Part shown: positions 44,441 to 55,664 of the stretch, piece after piece
Position numbering within the stretch: the stretch's first letter is position 1
How the letters are laid out: each line of letters opens with the position of its first letter
DNA from: Acanthosepion esculentum
Taxonomy: Eukaryota; Mollusca; Cephalopoda; Sepiida; Sepiidae
Direction of reading: 5' to 3'
Length of the DNA: 64,000 nucleotides
Assembly: GCA_964036315.1 (NCBI GenBank)
Contig: OZ038480.1
Coordinates: 12,060,805-12,124,804 of the forward strand
The notes under the pieces: generated by a model
The model's input: the letters and a program-made list of their open reading frames with translations, nothing else
What the model was told of the DNA's origin: nothing
The model's database searches: none
Translations under genes and position numbers: made by a program

Positions 44441-44770
44441 GTCGGAGTTTTTGGGTACCCTGGTATACTAGTAAGTCAGCCAAAACGAGCTGACTCATTT
44501 TATAGTTCACCAATAGAAGAGTTAACCAATCAGAAGGCTCAAAATATTCAGAATGACGTGTATAAATGCGGCCAAGTTTTTTTTTCGGAATATGCACTGC
44601 CAGCCTTTGATATCGAAGACTGAAGAATTACGGAACAGCTGCTGGTGGTATTGGCGATATAGTCAGATTCAGTAGAGTGTCTGACTCGTGAGTGTTAATC
44701 TTTAACGTTGTTTCATTGAACACATTACGTACTGCGCTGGATTCTGTATTCATAGACTATGGTCAACATG
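44441..44770 (+). promoter_or_regulatory. Promoter-like repeat P, copy 1
   Basis: GAGCTGACTCA (AP-1-like), CACCAATAG and TTAACCAATCAG (two CCAAT boxes), GTGTATAAATGCGGCC (TATA-like, about 45 bp on), then CTTTGATATCGAAGACTGAAG and CATAGACTATGGTCAACATG. The same order is at 52375-52565, in front of a mariner gene. Here no gene follows. Could be an LTR or a DNA-element 5' region. Confidence 0.5.
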
Positions 44771-44899
44771 AGCACATACATCAAGGGCCACTATACATAA
44801 ACATATCCAAGAAACGCGCTACAAGTGTCACATTCCTAGTATCAACCCACTCCTGAATCGGGGACATTGTCAGAATTCTCTCTCTTGGGTTAAAAGTGC

Positions 44900-45095
44900 A
44901 TTTTATTTGGAAATCAAGGTTCTAATACTTGAGAGAGTTGAGAAACAAAATTTGTTTGAGGTCAAGTTTTCTCTCTGTGATGATTTTGAGCGCTATGTCA
45001 TCTGCTCTTTTGGTAATTCAGTGTGTGATTTATTAAATCCAAATTAAATGCTATGATCAATCTGGAGATTTTAGAACATTTAAGCTTTCTTTGAT
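44900..45095. repeat. Local direct duplication, unit 2
   Basis: See 44035-44215. Confidence 0.7.
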
Positions 45096-45099
45096 GTGT

Positions 45100-45368
45100 A
45101 GGTTGTGTAATGAATAATGAGTTCCTATTGCGAAATCGGAGAGCCGAGGTCCAATTCCAGTCGGGTTCGTTACTTTCACTTACGTACAAATACTCTTGAG
45201 AAAAATATGAATCCACTTCTTCCCCCCAACTATAGGTTAAATAGCAGGGACTGGGTTCTATAGCCTTGGTTACCAATCAGTCTATCGCAGAAAAGAAATT
45301 AGCAACCTACTGCGAGTCATGGGTCGAAAGAGACATTATCGTCCATGCATGTAAGGCAGTTAACTGAG
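45100..45368 (+). repeat. SINE-A copy
   Basis: GGAGAGCCGAGGTCCAATTC, CTTCTTCCCCCCAACTATAGG, GGGTTCTATAGCC, TACTGCGAGTCATGGGTCGA; follows the 25.7 kb copy to its end. Confidence 0.8.
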
Positions 45369-45990
45369 TGAGTAATAGAGTGTTATTTTCGGCTAGTTTC
45401 GCCGCTGGTGGAAGGCATCGATGTTGATGGAAGTGCCTTGCTATCGTCGCTGATAGCATTGGCAGTCGTGTAGTTTACAGCTTTCAGTTAAGCTACCTGT
45501 CGTGGAGGCCCGTCGTTAATGCCAGTAAGGTCAGTTCTGCCATCGCCGGTGAATTCGACATTGGCTTTATCAGTCAATCACCCAGCTAAAGAGGAAACCG
45601 CATGGGGCATATGATCTGATTGCTTAGAAAATATGATATGACCCCTGGTATTTCTGGGTGGTATACCGGAAGTTGGTGCGCGGAGACAGATGGAATTAAG
45701 GTCTCTTTTTGTCATATGAGTTCTGGATGTTAATGTGAACACTTCCGTTTTAGTTGAAGAATTTTTGTTCCGACAGGATATGACAACTTCGTCTTATTTT
45801 GTTTATTTCAATGCCAACCTTTTGATCAGATTTTTTGGTTATCAAATTATGAAATCTGTAAAAAAAAAAAATAAAATAAAAAAGATGGCGCCCGATCTCT
45901 TGCACAATACATCTTCTGAATTATTGCCTACTTATTTTTGCTCATATTTTTTAAAAGTTGAAATTATATATTTTCGAATATTTTGATTGA
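45369..45990. other. No gene recognised
   Basis: A GC-richer part (45400-45620) holds no usable frame that I recognise. Confidence 0.5.
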
Positions 45991-45994
45991 TTTT

Positions 45995-46009
45995 TATTAT
46001 TATTATTAC

Positions 46010-46064
<55 letters not shown>
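45995..46064. repeat. (ATT)n microsatellite
   Basis: ATT units with one ACT. Confidence 0.95.
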
Positions 46065-46065
<1 letters not shown>

Positions 46066-46204
46066 CCTTTGATTTTTATTGCAAATTCATTTCCTTCCGG
46101 GTCCTAACCAGAGACCTAAGGTCAGAAGTGGCTTCATAACATTTTCAACTGATCATTTTTGCAAAAAAAAAAAGAAAAAGAAATCAAGCAAACCTAAGAT
46201 CCCA

Positions 46205-46560
46205 CGCATTTTACATAGATGAAACTCTTCGTAATGTGTGAATTGTAATTGTGAGTACAATTTTTTGTATTTCTTTAAGGCATAGGCTACCAGGGATACC
46301 TTTAATGAGTTTATTTGAATCTTTTCCAATCAATCCGAAGGCTCCAACTGGAATTCTTAAGATCCTCACGCGCCACATTTTTGAGATTTCGATTTTGATA
46401 GATTTTTGAAGATCTTCAAAGATACATTGCAGTCTGCAGAGACGGCCATGCGAATAAGAAGGCACATTCTGTCTTTGCCGTTTCTAATCACGATGTCAGG
46501 GCGATTAGATTTGATTATTCTGTCTGTGTGTATTGTAATGTACCATAAAGTTGTTACAGG
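46205..46560 (-). pseudogene. LINE C-terminal domain (QIPGS type)
   Basis: Minus: SNRPDIVIRNGKDRMCLLIR upstream, then (46465-46211) CNVSLKIFKN in one frame and KSIKIEISKMWRVRILRIPV, GAFGLIGKDSNKLIKGIPGS, LCLKEIQKIVLTITIHTLRR in the other. This order (RPDIV, DR-type region, IE..KMW, GALG, IPGS, EIQKI...H.LR) is the C-terminal region of LINE proteins widespread in fish and invertebrates. One frameshift near 46440. It is a different LINE family from the FHGNCSDEL fragments. Confidence 0.7.
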
Positions 46561-46562
46561 TC

Positions 46563-46563
46563 C

Positions 46564-46601
<38 letters not shown>

Positions 46602-46602
46602 G
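46563..46602. repeat. (ATT)n microsatellite
   Basis: ATT units. Confidence 0.95.
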
Positions 46603-46890
46603 TTTTTTTATAGTTTAGATGATCTGCTAAACTGAACAAAGTTGAAATAAAAACGGTAATGCTAACCCTGCTAAATCCTGACACCTTGACGGTGATGTTG
46701 GTTTTCTAAGCGTAGCTTAGATGGGACACAAGGTCTAAAGTAATTGATCTAACGAGACACGCTCGGATCAAAGTGAATGACTTTGATGTGCAATGGTTCA
46801 CAACCATTTCTTGTTCCGAATAATCGCTTTACTAACGAATAATCCAGGAATTGTTCATACTCTTCATGATTTTCTCGTTGAATTTAAGCT
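46603..46890. other. No gene seen
   Basis: CTAAGCGTAGCTTAGATGGG at 46707 has a near-complement (CCATACTTCTGG...CTAAGCTACGCTTAGG) inside the PLE at 47570-47590. Confidence 0.45.
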
Positions 46891-46894
46891 GTTT

Positions 46895-47105
46895 ACACTA
46901 TTTATTTTCAGACTATTGTCCTCATCTTTGTTGTTGTTATCATAACGTTTCGGTCGTTGCCGCCTTCATCAGGTGTATACCGATCCGGGTAACCTACAGA
47001 GGATTCCTCTGAGGAATCAGTGCTAAACAAGTGTCCAACCTTTGCCACCACTATCATGCGAGTTCACACGCAGACGTGATGGCCCCAGTGGCCTAGACAG
47101 ATAAG
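46895..47105 (-). repeat. PLE terminal repeat, left, inverted, hammerhead-like
   Basis: Minus: GTTACCCGGATCGGTATACA, core CTGATGA (46972-46966), GGCGGCAACGACC, GAAAC (46951-46947), GTTATGATAACAACAACAAAG, ATGAGGACAATAGTCTGAAA, ATAAATAGTGTAAACAG. From GAAAC on it matches the SINE-B tail closely. Same segment at 25085-25265. Stem III is imperfect (ACGTTAT), so activity is doubtful. Confidence 0.75.
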
Positions 47106-47149
47106 CTAAGATGAAAAGTAAGATGAGCACTAGAAAAGGCCAAATTGCC

Positions 47150-49120
47150 CAAATCAAACATCACAACTGAAAAATGGTTGGCAATCAAGACCTTACAGAG
47201 TGACACTAGTATCATACTGCCAGCTGACTTCAGTGGTGATGGACAGGTTGGGATACTAGGAAAGAAATTTGTTGGGGATGGCAGCTACAGCAAAGTGAAA
47301 AAAATGATCCGACCCTGAAAACTGAGAGGGATCTGTCACAGGTTCTAAATAAGAACAAGGACTATTTCGCACTAAATAAGTATAGCCAGGTAACTCAACC
47401 TTACACCAAGCCGCCGGGCATGTATGGTCTCCCCAAGATTCACAAAGATGGTATTCTATTGAGACCGATAATCAACTGCAGGTGGGCACCTCGGTATGGT
47501 GTAACGGTTAGCAATTATGTCTTGCTAGATCAATTACGTCTGCGTGTCCCATACTTCTGGCTTTGTGCTACACCTAAGCTACGCTTAGGAAATCACTATA
47601 ATCAGATGAAGGGGCTCAGCATGCCGACCATAACGCTGGTTTCTAGTGCATATATCAACCCACTAACAGGGAAGACGCCATCCTATGCTAGACTCTCAAA
47701 ACAACTAATAAAGCTGATACAAGATTCCCTCATCCATAACAATCGGATGGTTAGCTTGAATGTTGGAAGTCTGTTCACCAGATGAGGCTCTGACAATGGT
47801 TTGAAACCGATTAAAATCAAGCCTCTCCTTGGAAGAACGTATAAACATTCAAATAGATAATCTGAGTCAGACATATACCAAAAAGAAAGGTTTAGCCATG
47901 GGTTCACCGTTGTCAACAATCATGGGGAACATATGCATGAAATTGAAACGGCACCACTAAAGCCAAGAGTATGGCTGGGATGCGTAAATGAATCTTCATA
48001 TTAAAATAACACTAATAACTCGAACAGAGAAAGCTGATCCAAGATTCCCTCATCCATAATATTCGGATGGTTATCTTGAATGTTGGAAGTTTGTCCACCA
48101 GATAAGGCACTGACAATGATTTAAAACCGATTGGAATCAGACCTCCTTGGAACAACGTTTAAACATTCAAATAGATAATCTGTTGGAAATGTCTACGTTC
48201 TGTGTACAGTCAACATTTTTCCAACTACAGTCAGACATATATCAAAAGAATGAAGGTTTGGCTATGGGTTCACCGTTGTCACCAGTCATGGCGAACATAT
48301 ACATGAAATAGAAACGACACCATTAAACCAACAGTATGGCTGAGATATGTAGATAACACCTTCATATTAATATGACACTATTAAGTCTAACAAGATTCCC
48401 TCACCCATAATATACGGTTATTTATCTTGAATGTTGGAAGTTTGCTCACCAGATCAAGCGCTGACAATGGTTTGAAACCGATTGGAATCAAGCTTCTCCC
48501 TGAGAGAATGTATTAACTTTCAAATAGATAATCTGATGGAAATGTCGACGTTCTGTGTACAGTCAACATTCTTTCAACTAGAGTCAGGCATATACCAAAA
48601 GAAAGAAGGTTTGGCTATGGGTTCACCGTTGTCACCAGTCATGGCGAACATATACATGAAATAGAAACGGCACCATTAAAGCCAACAGTATGGCTGAGAT
48701 ACGAGGATGACACCTTCGTATTAATATGAAAGTAATAACTCGAACAGAGAATGGGTTCAAAACCTCTTTATATCAAAAGTCAACCATCACTGGACAATAC
48801 TTCAATTCCCATCAGCCATACAGCGCGAAAAAAAAGTTATCGTTCACTTTCTACAATACCTGGCGAAAATCATAACTGACGACTCACACGCAGAACCACC
48901 CAGAAAAAGTCACATTAGCGTCTACAGGTGGAAACAGGGCGAACAAGAAGAACACAAAATTGTGTCTACCTTACGTCAGAGGCTTATCGGAAAAGATTCG
49001 GAAGATCTGCAGTACATAAAGCATCTTGGACAATTTTCAGAAGAATTTTCAATCTGCCGGGTTAGTCCATAACAAGGAGAGAGCATAACCAAGAATTAGG
49101 TAAGCTCTATCATAAAAATA
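47150..49120 (+). pseudogene. Penelope-like element reverse transcriptase, triplicated core
   Basis: Order on plus: TEKWLAIKTLQSDTSIILPA; after shifts LKTERDLSQVLNKNKDYFAL; MYGLPKIHKDGILLRPIINC (the PKIHK...LRPI fingers block of PLE RT); HNNRMVSLNVGSLFTR (palm, first Asp replaced by Asn); EGLAMGSPLSPVMANIYM; RYEDDTFVLI (YxDD catalytic box, third unit only; the second unit has YVDN); and near 48930 NRANKKNTKLCLPYVRGLSE KIRKIC, the conserved PLE block after the RT. PLE RT copies the element RNA at a nicked target. No GIY-YIG domain was found before the 35-bp satellite. Many shifts and stops. Confidence 0.85.
47712..48752 (+). repeat. Tandem triplication of the PLE RT palm, 320/351 bp
   Basis: CAAGATTCCCTC starts at 47720, 48040 and 48391. 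Each unit runs from the SLFT motif to the YxDD box and ends in ACTCGAACAGAGA or TTAAGTCTAAC. The first unit lacks about 57 bp coding CLYTTYFQLES-type sequence. Confidence 0.93.
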
Positions 49121-49364
49121 AATACAATATGGGATCAGTTAATAAAGAAAGAAAAACAAATATATCCAAAACGCAGTCAAAATATAACAGACCAATCAAC
49201 AGTCAGGTTAGGTTTAAGACTCCAAGTTACGGAAAATAACCTGGTAGTTTAAAGCGTTGGTTCGTGAGTGTGGTGACAGTGACTACGTGCTCAATCTCTG
49301 GGTCTGGCAGTGTGTAAACGATAAGTGGAGACGGGCGAGAAATACGTCAGCACTATAAAAAATA
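49121..49364 (+). other. PLE 3' region, no gene
   Basis: Between the PLE coding remnant and the satellite; no GIY-YIG motif seen. Confidence 0.4.
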
Positions 49365-50166
49365 AGAACTAGATATACCTAGATATGGTCAGCGAAACGA
49401 GAACTACATATCCTTAAATATGGGCAGCGGAACGAGAACTTGATATCCTTAGATATGGGCAACGGAATTAGCACTAGATATCCTTAGATATGGGCAGCGA
49501 AATGAGAACTAGATATCGCAAGATATGGTCAGTAGAACGAGAAATAGATATGGGCAGGAGAACGAGTACAAACTATCCCAATATATTGGCAGCGGAACGA
49601 GAACTAGATATCCCTAGTTATGATCAGCGGAACGAGAAGTCGATATCTCTGGATATGCGCTGCTGGACGAGAACTAGATGTCCCTGGATATGGGCAAGGG
49701 AACGAGACCTAGGTATCCCTAGATATGGGCAGCGGAAAGAGCACTAGATATCCAGAGATATGGTCAGCTGCGCGAGAACTTGATATCTCTGGATATGCGC
49801 TGTGGAACGAGAACTAGATATCCCTAGTTATGGTCAGCGAACGAGTAGATATGGCAGCGGAACGAGAACTAGATATCCCTAGAAATGACTAGAGAAACGA
49901 GAACTAGATATCCCAATATATGGGCAGCGGAACGAGAACTATATATGGACTGTGAAACGAGAACTAGATATCCTTAGATATGGGCAGCGGAACGAGAACT
50001 AGATATCCTTAGATATGGGCAGTGGAACGAGAACTATATATGGTCTGTGGAACGAGAACTATATATCCTTAGATATGGTCAGCGGAACGGGAACTATATT
50101 TCCTTAGATATGGGCAGCGGAACGAAAACTAGATATCCCTAGATATGGGCAGTGGAACGAGAACTG
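49365..50166 (+). repeat. 35-bp satellite, ~23 units
   Basis: Unit AGATATCCTTAGATATGGGC + AGCGGAACGAGAACT, 35 bp, with shortened units. Lies between PLE coding sequence and the right PLE terminal repeat. Confidence 0.95.
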
Positions 50167-50199
50167 TCTACCTCCGTAGATTAAAGAAAGTGTACAATT

Positions 50200-50325
50200 C
50201 AGAATTCCCTGTCTGTTACCCAGATTGATATGTACCTGATGAAGGCCGTAGTGAAACGTTGTGATAGCAATAGCAAAATTGAGAACATTAGTTCGAATAT
50301 AAATAGTGTAAACCAGATTTGAGTT
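50200..50325 (+). repeat. PLE terminal repeat, right, hammerhead-like
   Basis: CTGATGA (50236-50242), AGGCCGTAGT, GAAAC (50253-50257), GTTGTGATAGCAATAGCAAA, then TTCGAATATAAATAGTGTAA AC. Same 3' end as 46895 on the opposite strand. Position 17 would be G after GTTGT, which is not cleavable. Confidence 0.7.
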
Positions 50326-51080
50326 CAAATCTCATCAGAACGTGTTTTATATCTGCTTTCGGATGCTTAACGCTTGTAGAAGATACACGATTTGAGTGTT
50401 GCGATAAAAAAAACAACGAAAATTAAACTAGTCAAAATTAATAATAAAAAATTCCATCTAATAAATACAGACACAAAACAGATGACAATTTGCTTTCTCT
50501 TATAAGTTCCAAATTATTTTTTGCTTAGTTGTATGGAAAATATATTTCCTGATACAATCGGAATGAATAAATTTCACAAAAAAAATATTTTTTAATATTA
50601 GCCAAGGAAACTCGACTTATAAAGTTATTCGGCAAATAGGAGATTTCAGGTTAGTAGAAATGCCGAAAGAACATATTGAAAAGGCAAACAGAAGGCATGC
50701 TAAATATATTCTTTCGTTTGTCGTCTGCTTGTCGTTAGCGTCAGAACCGAAATAAAACGTGAGATCTTTGTTGGAGAAAGGGTAAACATTTCCAAGAAAA
50801 CTAATAAAACGAATAATGTTTTAGTTGTCCCAGGTGCAGAGGGTTGTAATAGTTATCACCGCGGAAAACAGAATCGTCGAACCGAATTCAATATACAATA
50901 TGTTTAAAAATTAATTATTTGGCAAATTTATCAACAAAACGTCCTTTACATATGACGATAGTTTCCACAAAAGAGTACTCAAAAGAAAATTCTTACATAT
51001 CCAAACAGTAATTTCTACAAGTTTTTACCGTCATAGTTAACCCTGACTGGAGCTAACATTACTAAGAAAGCATCACTTGG
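50326..51080. other. No gene recognised
   Basis: AT-rich; nothing recognised. Confidence 0.55.
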
Positions 51081-52110
51081 GATTGAGGTTGGAATGTTGA
51101 AAATGATTTCAATAACAAGATCCTCACTTTCATGAAAGAATTCTGGAATTAGAAACACATTCGAAAATGTGTGGTTTATCGCTTATTAATGAAGTATGAA
51201 CAAAATGATAGCCCTCAAGACCCACACGCACCAGAGGGTATATCAGTTGGATCTGTTGTGGTGAGAGTCCTAATAAACATTTTATTAACGAGGTCCTCGT
51301 CGTTTTATGGAAGTCAACTCCTGAGAACTAAGTTTGGTTTTTCGTTCTGGTAAGGGTTGTAATGATGGCAAATATGTCATCAAACAACTCCTACCTCTAC
51401 AACAGAAAATTGTACACCTACTATGCCAACCCCTCAATATTTGTATGACCACATCAACAGAGACCTCTTCTGCTCATCCGTTAGAAACCATCTGCCAAAC
51501 TCGACTGAATGCCTCGATTTAATAGGGGAAATAATATCAGTCAAAAAAAACGTACTTGTTTGGCGAGGACCCCAATATGGAAACATTTAAAATCTCATCG
51601 GAAGTACGACAAGCAGGAAATGTGAGCCCCAGTTTATTTAATCTTTTCTAGACTATGACCTGCGCATCTATAAGCACATATAGTAAAAGATGGGCACTGA
51701 TGATTTAAGCATTCCACACCACATCCCGAACGAATCAACTCATAGAAAACAGCGTCCCTGCTTTCCTTCCACAGACCAATGTACGGATGATGATGAGAGC
51801 CATGCAGATGACATAAGTATTCATAACTGGGATAAGAATAACATTGAACCAAAAATTGAACATCCTCTAACAAGTTTTCCAAGAAAAAGAACTCAAGATA
51901 AACCTTTCCAAAACAGAAAGAATTATTTGGAATTGGAAGGAAAATAGTGATTACAAATACTTGGAAACCCATCATAAAATTCCTGATGCGATATTAGTAA
52001 ATACCAAATACCCCAAATACTTCGGTATATGGATGATAACAAATTTAGTTTAGAAGATAAGGGAAAAAAGGCATATAAAGGGTGTTGCGTCAAAATCCGA
52101 CACTTGACAA
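51081..52110 (+). pseudogene. LINE reverse transcriptase pseudogene
   Basis: In order: SSFYGSQLLRTKFGF and, one frame over, FRSGKGCNDGKYVIKQL (the GFR.G.GC.D block); EVRQAGNVSPSLFNLF (the GVRQGC.LSP block); SHADDISIHNWDKNN (ADD catalytic box); and SDYKYLETH (the YLG thumb block). This is a LINE RT core with the usual spacing, unlike the C-terminal scraps elsewhere. Frames change between every block, so it is old. Clade not assigned. Confidence 0.75.
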
Positions 52111-52374
52111 AAAAAAAACAAAAAACAAACAAACGAAATAGGCAATAAAAACAAAAGTTGTATATACAGATACCCGACAGTTTGACAACTAACTAACGTT
52201 TTTCTCTCTACCCTTTCCGGGATGGAATATGATCGTAGAGCAGTGGTAGTAGCTTCGTTTCGCATCTGGAAGAAGCCTGCGGAAGTGATGGCCTGGTTTG
52301 GGTTCAAGAGGACCATAGTCATGGGCATTTCGAGGGAGTGGAAGGCGTGTGTGAACAAGGACGAGTTTGTTGGA
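52111..52374. other. No gene recognised
   Basis: Frames with MAWFGFKRTIVMGISREWKA look coding-like in composition but no family is recognised. Confidence 0.4.
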
Positions 52375-52565
52375 GTTTTTGTACTAGTGAGCCAGCCAAA
52401 ATGAGCTGACTCAATTTATAGTTCACCAATAGAAGAGTTAACCAATCAGAAGGCTCAAAATATTCATAAAAGGCGGCCATGTTTTTTTCCGTAATATTCA
52501 TTGCCAGCCTTTGATATCGAAGACTGAAGAATCTGTATTCTATATTCATAGACTATGGTGAACAT
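52375..52565 (+). promoter_or_regulatory. Promoter-like repeat P, copy 2, before the mariner
   Basis: GAGCTGACTCA, CACCAATAG, TTAACCAATCAG, CATAAAAGGCGGCC (TATA-like), then CATAGACTATGGTGAACATGG. About 100 bp shorter than the 44.4 kb copy. It ends where the mariner frame begins. Confidence 0.5.
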
Positions 52566-52569
52566 GGTC

Positions 52570-53536
52570 AACAGAGTTTACTGCTGAACAAAACGTCCAC
52601 AACGTTCGTTCTTCGGCCGTTGGAACCGACGAGTTCGTCGCAGCCGTCAAGGAGACAGTCGACAATGATGGAAGCCAGAGCTATGCCAAGATCGCCGCTG
52701 ACATGAGCTATCACAAGTCGACGATCTGCCGAGCGATCAAGAAGGACATTGGGTACTCATCCTACCGCAATTCTCACCGCATGCTCATCACGAATGCCCC
52801 CAAGGAGTCGAGGAAGGTTAAGGCCGCGGCTTTGCTAAACGAGTTCAAGCACAGATCGTCCCGGAAGCTGAGGTTTTGTCTGATGAAAAGAATTTCATCC
52901 AGGACCAGACGAGCAACAGACATCGAGGAGGTTCCCGTCGTGAAGTATACGAAGTTTTCCTCCTCCGTCATGGTCCTTGGCATCATCTCCATCGAGGGGG
53001 ACGTCATGCCTCCGTTCTACTCTCAAAGGGGCCTGAGTGTCACCGCTGAGATCTACCAGGAGGTGCTGAGGAGCGTGGTGAAGCCCTGGATGGACGAGAT
53101 CGCCACCGGACGCCCCTATATCTTCCAGCAGAACTCCGCTCCTGCACACAAGGCCAAGACGTCCCAGGCGTGGATGCTCAACAATGTTTCTCACCATTGG
53201 TCGCCGGAATTGTGGCCGCCCTCCTCACACGACTGCAAACCCCTTGACTATTTCTTCTGGTGCGTGATCGAGGCCAAGACCATCAAGCACGCCCACAACA
53301 CGATCGACTCTCTGCAGGTTGCCATCGTGGAGGCATTCGCCGCTATAGACATGGACATGGTCACCAAAGCGTGTGACTCATTTAGCACCCGCCTTGATAG
53401 CAATAGCAAGTCGTGTGTTGATCAATCCTCTATATACGACAATACTCTCAGGGAACCTACGAAAATCAACGTAAAAATCGCTCTGCTTCTCACTGCTTCA
53501 GCCCTCATTTATCATACCAACACCACGGCCGACTGA
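52570..53536 (+). pseudogene. DD37D mariner transposase, best-preserved copy
   Basis: Open from about 52570 to the stop at 53536 (about 320 codons; first ATG 52703). N-terminus FTAEQNVHNVRSS, FVAAVKETVDNDGSQSYAKI, AADMSYHKSTICRAIKKDIG. The first catalytic Asp lies in a short out-of-frame stretch (52870-52915), where the other frame reads VLSDEKNFIQDQ; the flanking frame resumes at TDIEEVPVVKYTKFSSSVMV. Then GRPYIFQQNSAPAHKAK, second Asp replaced by Asn, and 37 residues on CKPLDYFFW with the third Asp. The tail (after about DSFSTRLD) is non-family read-through. GC is well above the surroundings, as for a fairly recent arrival. Confidence 0.85.
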
Positions 53537-54239
53537 CCAACTAGCGTTCTTCGCAGTTACCAAGGCAAATGGCATCCTCCAGTCTGACCAATCAACTCAC
53601 GACTTGCTCTTGGTCGAACCACGCTAAGCTGTAAAAAAGCCACCGTTACAGAATATATAGTTTTGGAAAAATCTAAAGTGAGGAGGGGAGATTCATACCA
53701 TTTTCAAGGAACAAAATTCCGCTGCTACGTGTCGTGTATTGAGGTAAGGAACTTATTTTCTTTTGCACCAGATACAAGCCACTCTGACTTGCTTGCTTCT
53801 ACGTAATTAACATTAACTTAAAACATGAGTCATATTCTTAAACAGCCTTTATATCATGCATGGCACCAAACACGTTTAGAAATATCTAAAGTGTCATCTA
53901 TATATAACCGATTCCTAAGGACGCATGTTCAAAATGTTTTCGAGCGAATGAAATATACAGTTCGTAGCGAGGACCATCATTATTTACACCCAGTGAACTG
54001 TCACTACAGAGTCACAAAAAATTGTGTCATATCACTGGAAGTACATCATTTGAGGACTTTCAACAGCCGTAACAAATAAAATGGATAGCACGTGTAGCCC
54101 AAAGAGAAAACAATAACATAATTTAGAGCAATCAACATTGGAAAGAGCTATAACAACTACTGGACTTGAGAAACCGATTTTTCTGAAAAATTAGTTCAAG
54201 AAAAAGATTTTATAATATTTCTACCGACAGTGACACTGG
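53537..54239. other. No gene recognised
   Basis: A frame at 53825-54079 (84 codons, HILKQPLYHAWHQTRLEISK) shows no family signal. Confidence 0.5.
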
Positions 54240-54520
54240 CTTTTTTGGTCAATGAATGTCGAATATTTCCTTATAAGGAAATGGCTAATATTACTATTAT
54301 TTCTTCTCTCGCACTTCTTGCCTGTGGAACTCTTTAGGATTCTTGCTATCCTGTCAAATACAATATTTAAATGCAACTTCAATGGTCATCTTCTGTCGCC
54401 TAGAATCTTGTTTTTTATTCCCTCTCTCTTCAATTAGTTTTTGTTCAGTTTCTTTCACGTTTTGCGTTTTAGTTGACTGCTTGGGAGGTAATGATTAAAA
54501 ATGAATATACGAGGCAGGTA
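54240..54520 (+). pseudogene. LINE RT C-terminal scrap and 3' UTR
   Basis: LPVELFRILAILSNTIFKCN, FNGHLLSPRILF, then TTTTGCGTTTTAGTTGACTG and GGTAATGATTAAAAATG. The LWNSLP-to-CNVN block and the 3' end match 29.3 and 34.5 kb. Confidence 0.65.
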
Positions 54521-54675
54521 GATGTAACGGATACAGAAATATGAAAAGACTGTGATAGATTGATGTTGTGGGGCTCTCCCCTTTTACACAAGATGGACTC
54601 GTCTAAAGTATAATTATACTGACAGTGTTGGAAACAGGGTGAGATACGTCGAGACAAGGCTGAGATACGTAGAGT

Positions 54676-54738
<63 letters not shown>
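54676..54738. repeat. (GA)n microsatellite
   Basis: GA dinucleotides. Confidence 0.95.
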
Positions 54739-54739
<1 letters not shown>

Positions 54740-54975
54740 TTACGGCTTCACTTACAGACACTTGTACATATACTTTCTACTAACCCGCATTCCTGGACTA
54801 CTAATCCTCATTTCAAGTTTGTATTCTTACGTTCAATACACTTATTTTCCTATTTCAATTACTGGTGTTGTTTATTTATTTGTGCAGGATTACATCCCCG
54901 GAATCCACAACAATTGAACAATCTGCACCACGGCCATAATGGGTTTTAAATATATATATATTTTTACTAATGGTT

Positions 54976-55652
54976 ATGTGGCAGCCTTTTACCACATTTA
55001 TTTAATTTGTTTAGGAAGCCAAACTGATGTCAAAGAAAGGGAGAAGGCATAGGTATCAATATATATAAAATTATATTCAACGAAACATACAATAAAGAAA
55101 GTATACGAAAAAGCATGCAAAGAGTAAGACGAGAGTTGCCTCTCTTTGACTATAAAGTCTATCAAAGTTCTCTGAAAGAAAATGAAAGAGTTTAGTCTGT
55201 TTTAAATATTTTTAAACAGTTCTACCGTACCAGTGGAATATTATGTAAGTGTGATAGAATATGCAGTTTGAGAGTTGAGTGAGAAGATGGGCGCATAGCT
55301 TCAACTGTCGTGGATTTCTGCGGCAGCTGAATTCTCACTAGTGCGACTCCAATTTTCTTATGCTTATGTAGGTGGTCATTGAATCATGAGCTCCCCGCGG
55401 GAAGAATCATTCTCCACATGCAGAGAATCTGATTGGTCGATACTCACCAATCAGTGCGTGAGTTTTGGGGAGACTTCTGGGAGCCGATTCTCCCAAAAAT
55501 GCACAAAATCTACCATATGAAAATATCGCGATTTTAAAATTGTCGCTTCAGATAGCAGCGTTGCTTCCTGACCAATGAATGAATGCTGTTGGAGATTTGA
55601 ATTTGTAAGGGTGTATGTGTGTGAGGTGATGATCGCCATAGTCACCCTAACA
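54976..55652 (-). mobile_element. Possible solo LTR with paired CCAAT boxes
   Basis: Minus: TGTTAGGGTGACTATGGCGA at 55652, inverted CCAAT pair CTGATTGG...CCAATCAG (55428-55455), TATA-like TACATAAGCATAAGAAA near 55360, and an end AATAAATGTGGTAAAAGG CTGCCACA at 54976. TG...CA ends and size fit an LTR. Flanks AACCT and TAACC are only near-matches, so no sure target duplication. Confidence 0.35.
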
Positions 55653-55664
55653 AGGTTCCAACAA

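Noticed and set aside
52703..53536. Domesticated mariner gene
   Set aside because: Long open frame, but with an out-of-frame catalytic stretch, Asn for the second Asp and a non-family tail; no sign of selection can be seen from one copy.
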